Source: Jatrophihabitans_A sp035248685
GTDB taxonomy: Bacteria > Actinomycetota > Actinomycetes > Mycobacteriales > Jatrophihabitantaceae
Direction: 5' to 3'
Assembly: GCA_035248685.1 (NCBI GenBank)
Contig: DATFHF010000064.1
Span: 49,612-113,611 of the forward strand
Length of the DNA stretch: 64,000 nt
A program made the translations under genes and the position numbers. Of this stretch, positions 55,339 to 63,395 are shown piece by piece. The notes beneath the pieces were generated by a model. The model was not told the DNA's origin. It did not search any database and saw only the letters and a list, made by a program, of their open reading frames with translations. Each line of letters begins with the position of its first letter. The first letter of the stretch is position 1.

Positions 55339-56379
55339 TTAACGCCGGGCCGGTGCCGGGCAGCAGTCGGCCGGGCATTGCCAGCCGCAGACGCCGAGGT
55401 CGCTGAGTGATTCCGGTGGACGGCCGTCGAGCTGCTCGGCCACCAGATCCACCAGCCCGGACACGAAGGCCGGGTGGGTGCCGGCGGTGGCCGCCCGGAC
55501 GAAGACCAGCCCCAGCTCGGCAGCCGTCGTCCGGGCTTGCTCGTCCAGATCCCATTTCACTTCCAGGTGATCGGACACGAAGCCGGTCGGTGCCACCACC
55601 ACCGCTTGGGTGCCGGCCGCGGCCAGGGTGCGCAGGTGGTCGTTGATGTCGGGCTCCAGCCAGGGCACCTGCGGCGGTCCGGAACGCGACTGCCAGACCA
55701 GGTCGAATTCGGCCCCGTCCCCGCGCACCGCACCCGCCACCAGGCCGGCGGTGGCCCGGTGCTGCGCCAGGTACAGCCCGCCGGACGGTCCGGCGGTCTG
55801 GTTCATCGACACCGGCACCGAGTGCGCGGTGAACACCAGCCGGGCGCTGTCCCGGTGCTTCTCCGGCAGCTGTGCCAGTGCCGCGCGGACCGCGTCGGCG
55901 TTCGCGGCTATGAAGCCCGGCTGGTCGAAGTAGTGCCGCAGCTTGGTGAAACTCAATCGCGGTGGCTGCTCGGGCAGCTCATCCAGGGCCCGGCGGAGAT
56001 CCTCGCGGTACTGCCGGCAGCCGGAGTACGAGCCGGTGGCGCTGGTGGTCAGCACCAGCGCGTTGCGGCAACCGTCGGCCACCATCCGGCGGGCGGTGTC
56101 GGTGACGAACGGGTGCCAGTTCCGGTTGCCGAAGTACACCGGCAGGTCGATGCCGCGCCGGGCGAACTCCGCGGCCAGCGCGGCTAGCAGCGCCTCGTTC
56201 TGGGCGGTGATCGGTGACACGCCGCCGAAATGCTGGTAGTGCTCGGCAACTTCGGCCAACCGCTGGTCGGAGATGCCTCGACCAGCCGTGACGTTGCGCA
56301 GGAACGGCAGCACGTCGTCCGGACCCTGCGGGCCGCCGAAGGACAGCAGCAGGAAGGCGTCGTAGCCGGCTTCGGTCAC
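55339..56379 (-). CDS. hemH: ferrochelatase (coproporphyrin ferrochelatase type), 346 aa
   Basis: Inserts Fe2+ into the porphyrin, in actinobacteria most likely coproporphyrin III (CpfC role). Signatures: DAFLLLSFGGPQGPDDVLPF at the N-terminus, the YFGNRNWHPFV loop, LVLTTSATGSYSGCRQYRED, LVFTAHSVPVSMNQ with the catalytic His, and GFVSDHLEVKWDLDEQA with the metal-site His/Glu. Cys residues in SGCRQY and in the C-terminal GVCGWQCPADCC match the [2Fe-2S] cluster known for mycobacterial ferrochelatase. Its position after fabG and fabI is the mycobacterial fabG1-inhA-hemZ order. Confidence 0.95.
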   Translation of the reverse strand: MTEAGYDAFLLLSFGGPQGPDDVLPFLRNVTAGRGISDQRLAEVAEHYQHFGGVSPITAQNEALLAALAAEFARRGIDLPVYFGNRNWHPFVTDTARRMVADGCRNALVLTTSATGSYSGCRQYREDLRRALDELPEQPPRLSFTKLRHYFDQPGFIAANADAVRAALAQLPEKHRDSARLVFTAHSVPVSMNQTAGPSGGLYLAQHRATAGLVAGAVRGDGAEFDLVWQSRSGPPQVPWLEPDINDHLRTLAAAGTQAVVVAPTGFVSDHLEVKWDLDEQARTTAAELGLVFVRAATAGTHPAFVSGLVDLVAEQLDGRPPESLSDLGVCGWQCPADCCPAPARR

Positions 56380-56460
56380 CAGCTCAACGTACCCGCGGGT
56401 CCGGCGGGCAAGTGTCCCGTCCGATGCGCGTCATAACGCACAAAATCGGGAACACATCGA

Positions 56461-56491
56461 GGCAATGGTGATACGGGGCAATGGTGATACG
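56461..56491. repeat. two tandem copies of a 15-bp unit upstream of hemH
   Basis: GGCAATGGTGATACG occurs at 56461-56475 and again at 56477-56491 (16-base period) in the 176-base spacer between the fabI stop and the hemH start. It is 82 bases upstream of the hemH ATG, in the position of a promoter or operator. Confidence 0.55.
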
Positions 56492-56555
56492 AGCGGTGAC
56501 CGATAGCCGGCGCTGGTACTCACAAATGCCGAGGCATTGGACCAGGCTCCTCCGC

Positions 56556-57323
56556 TCAGACCCCCATTGCGTGGAAGCCGCCGTCGACGTGGATCAGCTC
56601 ACCGGAGGTGGCCGGGAACCAGTCCGACAACAGCGCCGCGCAGCTCTGCGCGACCGGGGTGGCGTCCTCGATGTTCCAGCCCAGCGGCGCCCGCACGTCC
56701 CAGGCGTCCTCGAAGGCGGAGAACCCGGGGATGCTCTTGGCGGCCATGGTGCGCACCGGCCCGGCCGCGATCAGGTTCACCCGGATGTTGCGCGGCCCCA
56801 GCTCCCGGGCCAGGTAGCGCGAGGTGGACTCGAGCGCCGCCTTGGCCACTCCCATCCAGTTGTAGGCCGGCCAGGCCATCCGGGCGTCGAAATCCAGCCC
56901 GACGATCGAACCACCGGTGGCCGGGAACAGCGGCAACGTCGCCACCGCCAGCGACTTGAAGCTGAATGCCGATACCTCCAGCGCGGTGGCCACGTCGGCG
57001 AACGGGGCGTCCAGGAAGTTCTCCCCCAGGCAGGACGCCGGTGCGAAGCCGATCGAGTGCAGCACGCCGTCCACGCCGTCCACATGCTCGCGGACCCGGT
57101 CGGCCAGCGCGCTGAGATCCTGCTCGGAGGTCACGTCCAGCTCGACCAGCGGAGCCGGCTTGGGCAGCCGGCGGGCCACCCGTTCCACCAGCGACATCCG
57201 TCCGAATCCGGTCAGCACCACCTCGGCGCCCTGCTCCTGGGCAACCCTGGCAACCGCGAACGCGATCGAGGCGTCGGTGATGACGCCGGTGATCAGCAGC
57301 CGTTTGCCGTCCAGCAGTCCCAT
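56556..57323 (-). CDS. fabI: enoyl-[acyl-carrier-protein] reductase (NADH), FabI/InhA type, 255 aa
   Basis: Last step of each fatty-acid elongation cycle. It aligns closely with InhA: MGLLDGKRLLITGVITDASI, LDGVVHSIGFMP-like DGVLHSIGFAP (Ser90 corresponds to InhA Ser94), IVGLDFDARMAWPAYNWMGV with Phe145, catalytic Tyr154 and Lys161, and WDVRAPLGWNIEDATPVAQS. The substrate-binding loop (SIPGFSAFEDAW) is about ten residues shorter than in mycobacterial InhA, so the enzyme is suited to ordinary C16-C18 chains. It follows fabG by 45 bases on the same strand, as in mycobacteria. Confidence 0.95.
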   Translation of the reverse strand: MGLLDGKRLLITGVITDASIAFAVARVAQEQGAEVVLTGFGRMSLVERVARRLPKPAPLVELDVTSEQDLSALADRVREHVDGVDGVLHSIGFAPASCLGENFLDAPFADVATALEVSAFSFKSLAVATLPLFPATGGSIVGLDFDARMAWPAYNWMGVAKAALESTSRYLARELGPRNIRVNLIAAGPVRTMAAKSIPGFSAFEDAWDVRAPLGWNIEDATPVAQSCAALLSDWFPATSGELIHVDGGFHAMGV

Positions 57324-57368
57324 CAGCGTCTCCCCTATCTGGTCGGTGGCACCGCGACTGAGTACCGG

Positions 57369-58082
57369 TCAGGTTCCCATGGACAGTCCGCCGTCCACCG
57401 GCAGGACCACGCCGTTGACGTAGCTGGCGGCATCGGAGGCCAGGAACCGGACCACCTGCGCCACCTCGTCCACCGTGCCCAGCCGCTTGGCCGATACCCC
57501 GCCGAGGATCTCGGCCCGGCGGGCTTCGCTGATGACGGCGGTCATTTCGGTCTCGATGAACCCCGGCGCCACCACGTTGGCCGTGATATTGCGCCCGCCC
57601 AGCTCGCGGGCGATCGAGCGGGCGAAGCCGATCAGGCCGGCCTTGCTGGCCGCGTAGTTGGCCTGCCCGGCGGCCCCGGCCAGCGCCACCACCGACGAGA
57701 TGAAGATCATCCGGCCGTGCTTGGCCCGCAGCATGCCGGCGGTAGCGCGCCGGGCGACCCGGTAGGCGCCGGTCAGGTTGGCGTCCAGCACGTCGGTGAA
57801 GGAATCCTCGGCCATCCGCATCAGCAGCGTGTCGTCGGTGATGCCGGCGTTGGAAACCAGCACCTCGACTCGGCCGAGTTCGGACTCGACGGTGCTGAAC
57901 GCCGCGTCCACCGATGCCTGGTCGGTGACGTCGCACTGCACCCCGAACAGCCCGTCCGGGGCGCCACTGCCTCGGTGGGTCACCGCCACCTGATATCCGT
58001 CCGCGGCCAACGCCTGCGCGATGGCCAGCCCGATGCCGCGATTACCGCCAGTTACCAGCACAGTTCGACTCACCGGGGTCAC
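57369..58082 (-). CDS. fabG: 3-oxoacyl-[acyl-carrier-protein] reductase, 237 aa
   Basis: NADPH-dependent ketoacyl reduction in fatty-acid synthesis. It is close to mycobacterial FabG1/MabA: VSRTVLVTGGNRGIGLAIAQ, VTHRGSGAPDGLFGVQCDVT, VLVSNAGITDDTLLMRMAED. The catalytic residues are Ser130 in FISSV, Tyr143 and Lys147 in ANYAASKAG; the end SYVNGVVLPVDGGLSMG is typical. Start: GTG 58082 or GTG 58073 (VSRTVLV); no strong ribosome binding site is visible for either. First gene of the fabG-fabI-(hemH) run, divergent from a quinone oxidoreductase-like gene. Confidence 0.94.
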   Translation of the reverse strand: MTPVSRTVLVTGGNRGIGLAIAQALAADGYQVAVTHRGSGAPDGLFGVQCDVTDQASVDAAFSTVESELGRVEVLVSNAGITDDTLLMRMAEDSFTDVLDANLTGAYRVARRATAGMLRAKHGRMIFISSVVALAGAAGQANYAASKAGLIGFARSIARELGGRNITANVVAPGFIETEMTAVISEARRAEILGGVSAKRLGTVDEVAQVVRFLASDAASYVNGVVLPVDGGLSMGT

Positions 58083-58182
58083 GCTAGTCGATCGGGATCC
58101 GGCGAATCGACAGGTATGCCCGAGCGCGCCGCGGGGTCCGCCTCGGCCGCCGGACAGCCAGCCGTCAGTAGTGTGGGCAGGC

Positions 58183-59130
58183 ATGCGCGCCGTTCAGATC
58201 GAATCCTTCGGCGGCCCCGAGGTGCTGCGGGTCGTCGAACTGCCCGAACCCGAACCGGCGGCCGGTGAGGTGCTGGCCCGGGTGCTGGCGGCCGGCATCA
58301 ACTACGCCGACACGCACGCGGTGGATGACTCCTACCTGGCCAAGCAAAAGCTGCCGATGATCCCCGGCGGCGAGGTCCTCGTCGAGCTGCCCGGTGGTGA
58401 ACGTGCGCTCGGGCTGGCCGGGTCCGGCGGCTACGCCGAGTGGGTCGCCGTCGACCCGCGCCGGCTGATCGGAGTACCGGACGGGGTGAGCGACGCGCAG
58501 GCGCTGTGCTGCCTGGTGCAGGGTGCCAGCGCCTGGCACCTGCTGCGCACCAGCACCCACCTGGCGCCCGGTGAGAGCGTGGTGGTGCACGCGGCGGCCG
58601 GCGGGGTGGGCACCATCGCGGTGCAGCTGGCCAAGCTCTGGGGCGCCGGCCGGGTGATCGGCACGGCGTCCAGCGAAGCCAAGCGCCGGCTCGCGCTCGA
58701 ACTCGGCGCCGACGTGGTGGTCGACTCGGCCGCCGAGGATCTGACCGCGTCCCTGAAGCAGGCCAACGGCGGCCAGGGCGTCGACATCGTGCTGGAGATG
58801 ACCGGCGGTGCGGTATTCGACCAGAGCCTACGGGCGCTGGCACCGTTCGGCCGGCTGGTGACCTACGGCATGGCCGGAAGGCAGGAGCCGTCGCCGATCG
58901 AGGCGGTCAACCTGATGGCACACAGCACGGCGGTGATCGGGTTCTGGTTGGCGCACACTGCCCACCGGCCCGGCATGCTGGCCGCGGCGGTCACCGACCT
59001 GTTCGAGCTGATCCTGGCCGGCAAGCTTCGGCCGATCATCGGCGGCAGCTACCGGTTGGACGAGGCGGCCGACGCGCACCGGGCGCTGCTGTCTCGCGCC
59101 AGCACCGGCAAGCTGGTGCTCGTCCCCTAG
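58183..59130 (+). CDS. zinc-free NADPH:quinone oxidoreductase-like enzyme, 315 aa
   Basis: Medium-chain reductase lacking zinc ligands. N-terminal domain: MRAVQIESFGGPEVLRVVEL, VLAAGINYADTHAVDD, LPMIPGGEVLVEL. Rossmann domain: GESVVVHAAAGGVGTIAVQL followed by AKLWGAGRVIGTASS and ADVVVDSAAEDL; the end GKLRPIIGGSYRLDEAADAH then RALLSRASTGKLVLVP is typical of the family. It is the only plus-strand gene inside the conserved right-hand block and divides fabG from the VWA gene, the place where an unrelated opposite-strand gene (Rv1482c) stands in M. tuberculosis. Likely reduction of quinones or enones. Confidence 0.9.
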   Translation: MRAVQIESFGGPEVLRVVELPEPEPAAGEVLARVLAAGINYADTHAVDDSYLAKQKLPMIPGGEVLVELPGGERALGLAGSGGYAEWVAVDPRRLIGVPDGVSDAQALCCLVQGASAWHLLRTSTHLAPGESVVVHAAAGGVGTIAVQLAKLWGAGRVIGTASSEAKRRLALELGADVVVDSAAEDLTASLKQANGGQGVDIVLEMTGGAVFDQSLRALAPFGRLVTYGMAGRQEPSPIEAVNLMAHSTAVIGFWLAHTAHRPGMLAAAVTDLFELILAGKLRPIIGGSYRLDEAADAHRALLSRASTGKLVLVP

Positions 59131-59135
59131 CTCAA

Positions 59136-59187
59136 GCTGTCACTTCGCTCCGCTCCTCGCTCGTCCCTCGCTCGATGCTCACTCAGC
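59136..59187 (-). repeat. GAGTGAGCATCGA-type dispersed repeat, copy B
   Basis: On the minus strand the element reads GCTGAGTGAGCATCGAGCGA at its left end, then GGGACGAGCGAGGAGCGGAGCG and AAGTGACAGC. It starts at the stop codon of the VWA gene (59185-59183) and fills the space between this gene and the convergent oxidoreductase. The same pattern occurs before DUF5709 and before mscR. Confidence 0.65.
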
Positions 59188-60139
59188 TCAGCCTCCCGGA
59201 CCAGAGCAGCGAGGTGGCGCCGGCCGCCATCGCCAGCAGCAACCCGGTGAACATGAACCGCCAGCTGATGTCACGCTGCGCGCGGGTGTAGCCGATCTGC
59301 GAGCCGATGTCCTTATAAACGCTCTTCAGCTCCTGCACCGAGGTGGCGGTGTGGAACGAGCCGCCGGTCGCTTCGGCCAGCCCGCGCAGGGTCACCTTGT
59401 CCGACGGCACCGCCTGCACCGTGCCCTGGACGTCGACCGTCCCGCTGTCGGTGCCGAACGCGATGGTGGACACCGGAGTGTTGGCCTTCTTCGCCGCGGC
59501 CGCCGCGTCGGCCACCTTGCGTCCGACGGTGTTGAAGCCATCCGACAGCAGCACGATCCGCGCCGGCGCCGGCTTCTCACCGGGCGTGGTGCTGGTCCGG
59601 CTGAACGTGCTGATCGCATCCAGGCAGGCGAACACGCCCTCGCCGATGGCGGTGTACTCCTCCAGCTGAAGCCCGGCGATCGCCTGTTTGACCGAGTCCC
59701 GGTTCTGGGTCGGCGGCACCAACACGTCACCGGACCGACCGAACTTCACCAGCCCCAGGTTGATCTGCTTGGGCAGCAGGTCGGCGAATTCGGCGGCTGC
59801 CTGCTGAGCGGCTTGTAGCCGGCTGGGCAGCACGTCAGTGGCCTGCATGGACAGCGAGACGTCGATGGCCAGCATTACGGTCGCTCGTTCCTGCGGCACC
59901 CGGACGGTCTTGGTCGGCCCGGCCACCCCGAGCGACAGCACGGTCAGCGCAACCAGCAGCAGCGCGAAGGTCAAATGTCGCCGCCAACCGGGTCGGCGAG
60001 GCAGCATGCTGGCCAGCAGCGCGGCATTGCTGAACCGGGCGGTGAACCGGCGCCGGCGCAGCGCCACCAGCAGGTAGGCAATCGCCACCACGGCAACCGC
60101 GACCAGGACGAACAGCCAGTACGGCGAACGAAAATGCAT
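59183..60139 (-). CDS. VWA-domain membrane protein (BatA/Rv1481-like), 318 aa
   Basis: Membrane-anchored VWA protein. Two N-terminal helices (residues about 8-27 and 55-75), the VWA domain about 85-285 and a C-terminal helix (FMFTGLLLAMAAGATSLLW). The MIDAS motif reads LAIDVSLSMQATDV (DxSxS intact), with the Thr in EYTAIGEGV and LLSDGFNTVG completing it. In the MoxR-DUF58-VWA systems the VWA protein binds partners outside the membrane while the MoxR ATPase acts inside. Its ATG overlaps the DUF58 stop; both are coupled to moxR, matching M. tuberculosis Rv1479-Rv1480-Rv1481. Confidence 0.92.
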   Translation of the reverse strand: MHFRSPYWLFVLVAVAVVAIAYLLVALRRRRFTARFSNAALLASMLPRRPGWRRHLTFALLLVALTVLSLGVAGPTKTVRVPQERATVMLAIDVSLSMQATDVLPSRLQAAQQAAAEFADLLPKQINLGLVKFGRSGDVLVPPTQNRDSVKQAIAGLQLEEYTAIGEGVFACLDAISTFSRTSTTPGEKPAPARIVLLSDGFNTVGRKVADAAAAAKKANTPVSTIAFGTDSGTVDVQGTVQAVPSDKVTLRGLAEATGGSFHTATSVQELKSVYKDIGSQIGYTRAQRDISWRFMFTGLLLAMAAGATSLLWSGRLS

Positions 60140-61116
60140 CAGTGCACCCCGATCATCCCGGCCCGGGATGGCGGTCGGACGGCGACCCCGCGCCGGCGGG
60201 TGACCACGAAGCGCACCACGTCGGCCAGCCAGTCCGAGTCGGTGCGCAACTGAAGGTGGTCCGCGCCGGCCCGGCGCAGCATCGAGGCGATCTCGGCCCG
60301 CTGGGCCCGGGCGGCGGCGGCGTACCGGGCGCGCAGTGCCTCGTCGGAGGTTTGTGCCTCCACCTGCTCGCCGGACTCGGGGTCGGTGAAGGTGACCAGG
60401 CCGGCCGCCGGCAGGTCCAGCTCGCGGGGATCCAGGATCTCGATGCCGAGCAGTTCGTGCCGCTCGCCCAGCCCGCGCAGTGGACGCTCCCAGCCGGCGT
60501 CGCCGAGGAAGTCCGAGATCAGCACCACCATGCCGCGCCGGCGAGGTGGCCGACGCACCTGCTCCAGCGCCACCGCCAGCTCGTCGCCCCGGCCGCTGCC
60601 GGCCCGGGCCGTCCCGGCAAGCTTGCGCATCAGGTACCGGGCGTGGTTGGTGCCGCCGGCCGCGGGAATTCGCACCAGCTGCTCGCCGGTGCCGATGATC
60701 GCGCCGATCCGGTTGCCGGACTTGGCGGTGAGGTGGCTGATCGCGGTAGCGGCCGCCAGCACCAGCTCACGCTTTTCGGTATGGACGGTGCCGAAGTCCA
60801 GGCTCGGTGAAAGGTCGATGACCAACCAGGTCTCCAACTCCCGGTCGGCGATGGTCTGCCGGACGTGCGGGACGGTGGTCCGCGCGGTGACCGGCCAGTC
60901 CATCCGGCGCACGTCGTCGCCGGGGAAGTACTGCCGGGACTCCCCCGGGTCGGTGCCGGAACCGGGCACCAGGCCGAGGTAGCTGCCCAGCAGCAAGCCG
61001 TCCAGCTTGTTGCGGACGGTGTACTCCAACCGGCGCAGCACCTCCTCGGCCTGCGCGGACAGGCTCGTCCCGCCGGCCCGGGCCGGCTGCGCGGAGATCT
61101 GGCCGAACCCGCTCAC
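60139..61116 (-). CDS. DUF58 protein, 325 aa
   Basis: DUF58 family member coupled to MoxR. Core motifs: LDGLLLGSYLGLVPGSGTDP, ESRQYFPGDDVRRMDWPVTA (the conserved Y-x-x-GDDVRxxDW signature) and LVIDLSPSLDFGTVHTEKRE, which is a VWA-like DxSxS site. No membrane helix, in contrast to many DUF58 proteins. GTG 61116 overlaps the moxR stop (GTGA) and is preferred to the upstream TTG at 61131. It acts together with the MoxR ATPase and the VWA protein, in mycobacteria in cell-envelope stress and growth; substrate unknown. Confidence 0.92.
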   Translation of the reverse strand: MSGFGQISAQPARAGGTSLSAQAEEVLRRLEYTVRNKLDGLLLGSYLGLVPGSGTDPGESRQYFPGDDVRRMDWPVTARTTVPHVRQTIADRELETWLVIDLSPSLDFGTVHTEKRELVLAAATAISHLTAKSGNRIGAIIGTGEQLVRIPAAGGTNHARYLMRKLAGTARAGSGRGDELAVALEQVRRPPRRRGMVVLISDFLGDAGWERPLRGLGERHELLGIEILDPRELDLPAAGLVTFTDPESGEQVEAQTSDEALRARYAAAARAQRAEIASMLRRAGADHLQLRTDSDWLADVVRFVVTRRRGVAVRPPSRAGMIGVH

Positions 61117-62219
61117 GCCTGGCTGTTCCAACTCCCGGACGTCGGCTGTCCAGCGGGCGAGTGCAGCACGGTGGCGTGCGGGGGCGGCGCCGAGGCGGGC
61201 GGCAGGTAACTACCGGTGGCCCGCTGCCGGGGCGCCACCTGGGGCAGCTGCACCGTCTGAAGCACTCGGCTGACCGCGTGCGCGGCGGTGATCCCGTCGG
61301 CGATGGCGTCGTAGGACAGCACCATCCGGTGCGGCAGCACGTCCGGCGCCACGTCCAGGATGTCCTGCGGCAGCACGTAGTCGCGTCCACGCAGCAGTGC
61401 CAGTGCCCGGCCGGCCGCGATCAGCCCCAGGCTGGCCCGCGGGCTGGCGCCGTAGGATACCCAGCCGGCGACGTCTTGCATGCCGAACTCGGCCGGCTCC
61501 CGGGTCGCGATCACCAGCCGGACCACGTAGTCGACGACCGCGTGGTGCACGAAAACCCGGCCGGCCCGCTGCTGAAGCGCGAGCAGCTCGTCGGTGCTGA
61601 TCACCGGCTGGGCTACCGGCGGGTCGACGCCCATCCGGTAGACGATCTCGCGCTCCTCGGCCGAAGTCGGGTAACCGACGTTGATCTTCATCAGGAACCG
61701 GTCGCGTTGCGCCTCCGGCAGCGGATAGACGCCTTCGCTCTCGATCGGGTTCTGGGTGGCCAGCACCAGGAACGGATTGGGCAGCGGGTAACGCCTGCCA
61801 CCGAGCGAGACCTGCCGTTCGGCCATGACCTCCAGCAGCGCCGACTGCACCTTCGCCGGCGCCCGGTTGATCTCGTCGGCCAGCACGAAGTTGGCGAACA
61901 CCGGGCCGAGCTCGGTATCGAACTGCTCCACGCCGGGCCGGTAGATCCGGGTGCCGACGATGTCGGATGGCACCAGGTCGGGAGTGAACTGAAGCCGGGC
62001 GAAGGTGCCGGAGACGGTGTGCGCCAGCGTCTCCACCGCGAGCGTCTTGGCCACCCCGGGGACGCCTTCGAGCAGGCAGTGTCCGCGCGCCAGCAGGCTT
62101 ACCATCATTCGCTCGACCATGCGTTCTTGGCCGACGATTACCCGCTTGACCTCGAACATCGCCCGTTCCAGCGAGCTCGCGTCGACTGCCGGGGTCGGGA
62201 CGGAGCCGGACTCGGTCAT
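61113..62219 (-). CDS. MoxR-family AAA+ ATPase, 368 aa
   Basis: Chaperone-like ATPase of the MoxR proper/RavA group. Walker A LEGVPGVAKTLAVE (GVPGVAKT, about residues 52-59), Walker B FVLADEINRAPAKVQSALLE, sensor 1 LVLATQNPIESEGVYPLPEA followed by QRDRF, and sensor 2 ASPRASLGLI. A Pro/Ala-rich tail of about 35 residues follows. AGGAG stands seven bases before ATG 62219. First gene of the moxR-DUF58-VWA operon. It is the Rv1479 (MoxR1) equivalent and distinct from the coxD-type ATPase at 34592. Confidence 0.95.
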   Translation of the reverse strand: MTESGSVPTPAVDASSLERAMFEVKRVIVGQERMVERMMVSLLARGHCLLEGVPGVAKTLAVETLAHTVSGTFARLQFTPDLVPSDIVGTRIYRPGVEQFDTELGPVFANFVLADEINRAPAKVQSALLEVMAERQVSLGGRRYPLPNPFLVLATQNPIESEGVYPLPEAQRDRFLMKINVGYPTSAEEREIVYRMGVDPPVAQPVISTDELLALQQRAGRVFVHHAVVDYVVRLVIATREPAEFGMQDVAGWVSYGASPRASLGLIAAGRALALLRGRDYVLPQDILDVAPDVLPHRMVLSYDAIADGITAAHAVSRVLQTVQLPQVAPRQRATGSYLPPASAPPPHATVLHSPAGQPTSGSWNSQA

Positions 62220-62326
62220 GCTTCTCCTATCGGCCCTGTCGCGGGCGTCTTTCGCTACTGGCTGCCACCGTACCGAGGCCACCTTGAGCCACCCGGGTTG
62301 GGCGACTCAGAGTTGGCTGTGCGAGC

Positions 62327-63346
62327 TCAGCCACCGATGGCCGACATCGGACGGTCCGGCTGGCGGAATCCCGGCGCGGTAATGCCGTGGCCGGCCGGCT
62401 TGGCCTGCACCGCGATACGGATCAGCTCGGCGATTTCGGCGTCGGTGCGGCCGGAGCGCAGGGCACCGCGCAGGTCGGTTTCCTGGTGGGCGAACAGGCA
62501 GGTGCGTAGTTGGCCGTCCGCGGTGAGCCGCAGCCGGTCACAGTCTCGGCAGAACGGTCGGGTCACCGAGGCGATAATGCCGACCCGGGGTGGCGCTCCG
62601 GCGACGCGCTGCCAGCGGTCGGCGTCCGGGCCGGCCAACACGTCGAACTCCTCGGCCGGGGCGTGCCCGCGATGGGCCACCGGGCGTAGTCGGAAGCTAC
62701 GGCCGAGCAGCTCGAGCACCTCCTGCGCCGTCACCATGTCCTGCCGCGACCAGCGGTGGTCGGCATCGAGGGGCATGTGCTCGATGAACCGCAGTTGGTA
62801 GCCGTGCCGCAGCGCCCAGTCCAGCAGCCGCGGCGCTTCGGCCAGGTTCTGCTCACGCATCAGGACCGCGTTGACCTTGATCGGATCCAGGCCGGCGTCC
62901 CGGGCGGCGGCCAGCCCGCGCAGCACGTCGGCCAGCCGGTCGCGGCGGGTCAGTGCCCGAAACCGGTCCCGATCCAGGGTGTCCAGCGAGACGTTCACCC
63001 GGTCCAGGCCGGCGGCGGCCAGCTCGAGCGCCTTGTCCGCCAGCGACAGCGCGTTGGTGGTGAGCGACAGTTCCGGCCGCGGCCGCAACTCGGCCAGCCG
63101 GCCGACCAGGCCGGCTACCCCGGCCCGCACCAGTGGCTCGCCACCGGTCAGCCGGATCGTCCGGATGCCGAGGTCGACGAAGATCGCGGCCAGTCGCAGG
63201 ATTTCCGCATCGTCGAGCACCGCCTTCGACGACAACCAGGCCAGCCCCTCGGCGGGCATGCAGTAGGTGCACCGCAACGAGCACTTGTCGGTCAGCGAGA
63301 TCCGCAGGTCCTCGGCCTGCCGGCCGAATGCGTCCACCAACGTCAT
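62327..63346 (-). CDS. moaA: GTP 3',8-cyclase (molybdenum cofactor biosynthesis), 339 aa
   Basis: Radical SAM enzyme for the first step of molybdopterin synthesis. N-terminal [4Fe-4S] motif CSLRCTYCMPAEGL (CxxxCxxC), TIRLTGGEPLVRAG for SAM binding, LSLTTNALSLA, DRVNVSLDTLDRDRF. The C-terminal cluster Cys are in RPFCRDCDRLRLTADGQLRT plus C (CxxC-x13-C), and the chain ends MSAIGG with the essential GG tail. Complete and of normal length. It lies alone between the P60 endopeptidase and moxR, a break in the mycobacterial order, and supplies cofactor for the molybdenum hydroxylase encoded 20 kb away; other moa genes are not in the window. Confidence 0.96.
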   Translation of the reverse strand: MTLVDAFGRQAEDLRISLTDKCSLRCTYCMPAEGLAWLSSKAVLDDAEILRLAAIFVDLGIRTIRLTGGEPLVRAGVAGLVGRLAELRPRPELSLTTNALSLADKALELAAAGLDRVNVSLDTLDRDRFRALTRRDRLADVLRGLAAARDAGLDPIKVNAVLMREQNLAEAPRLLDWALRHGYQLRFIEHMPLDADHRWSRQDMVTAQEVLELLGRSFRLRPVAHRGHAPAEEFDVLAGPDADRWQRVAGAPPRVGIIASVTRPFCRDCDRLRLTADGQLRTCLFAHQETDLRGALRSGRTDAEIAELIRIAVQAKPAGHGITAPGFRQPDRPMSAIGG

Positions 63347-63395
63347 GGCTTCCACGGTACTGGCAAGCCGACTGCTGCCCGCCAGTTCGACGGGT

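Noticed and set aside
56481..58268. Plus-strand open frame of 595 codons opposite fabI and fabG
   Set aside because: Antisense shadow of two well-supported genes.
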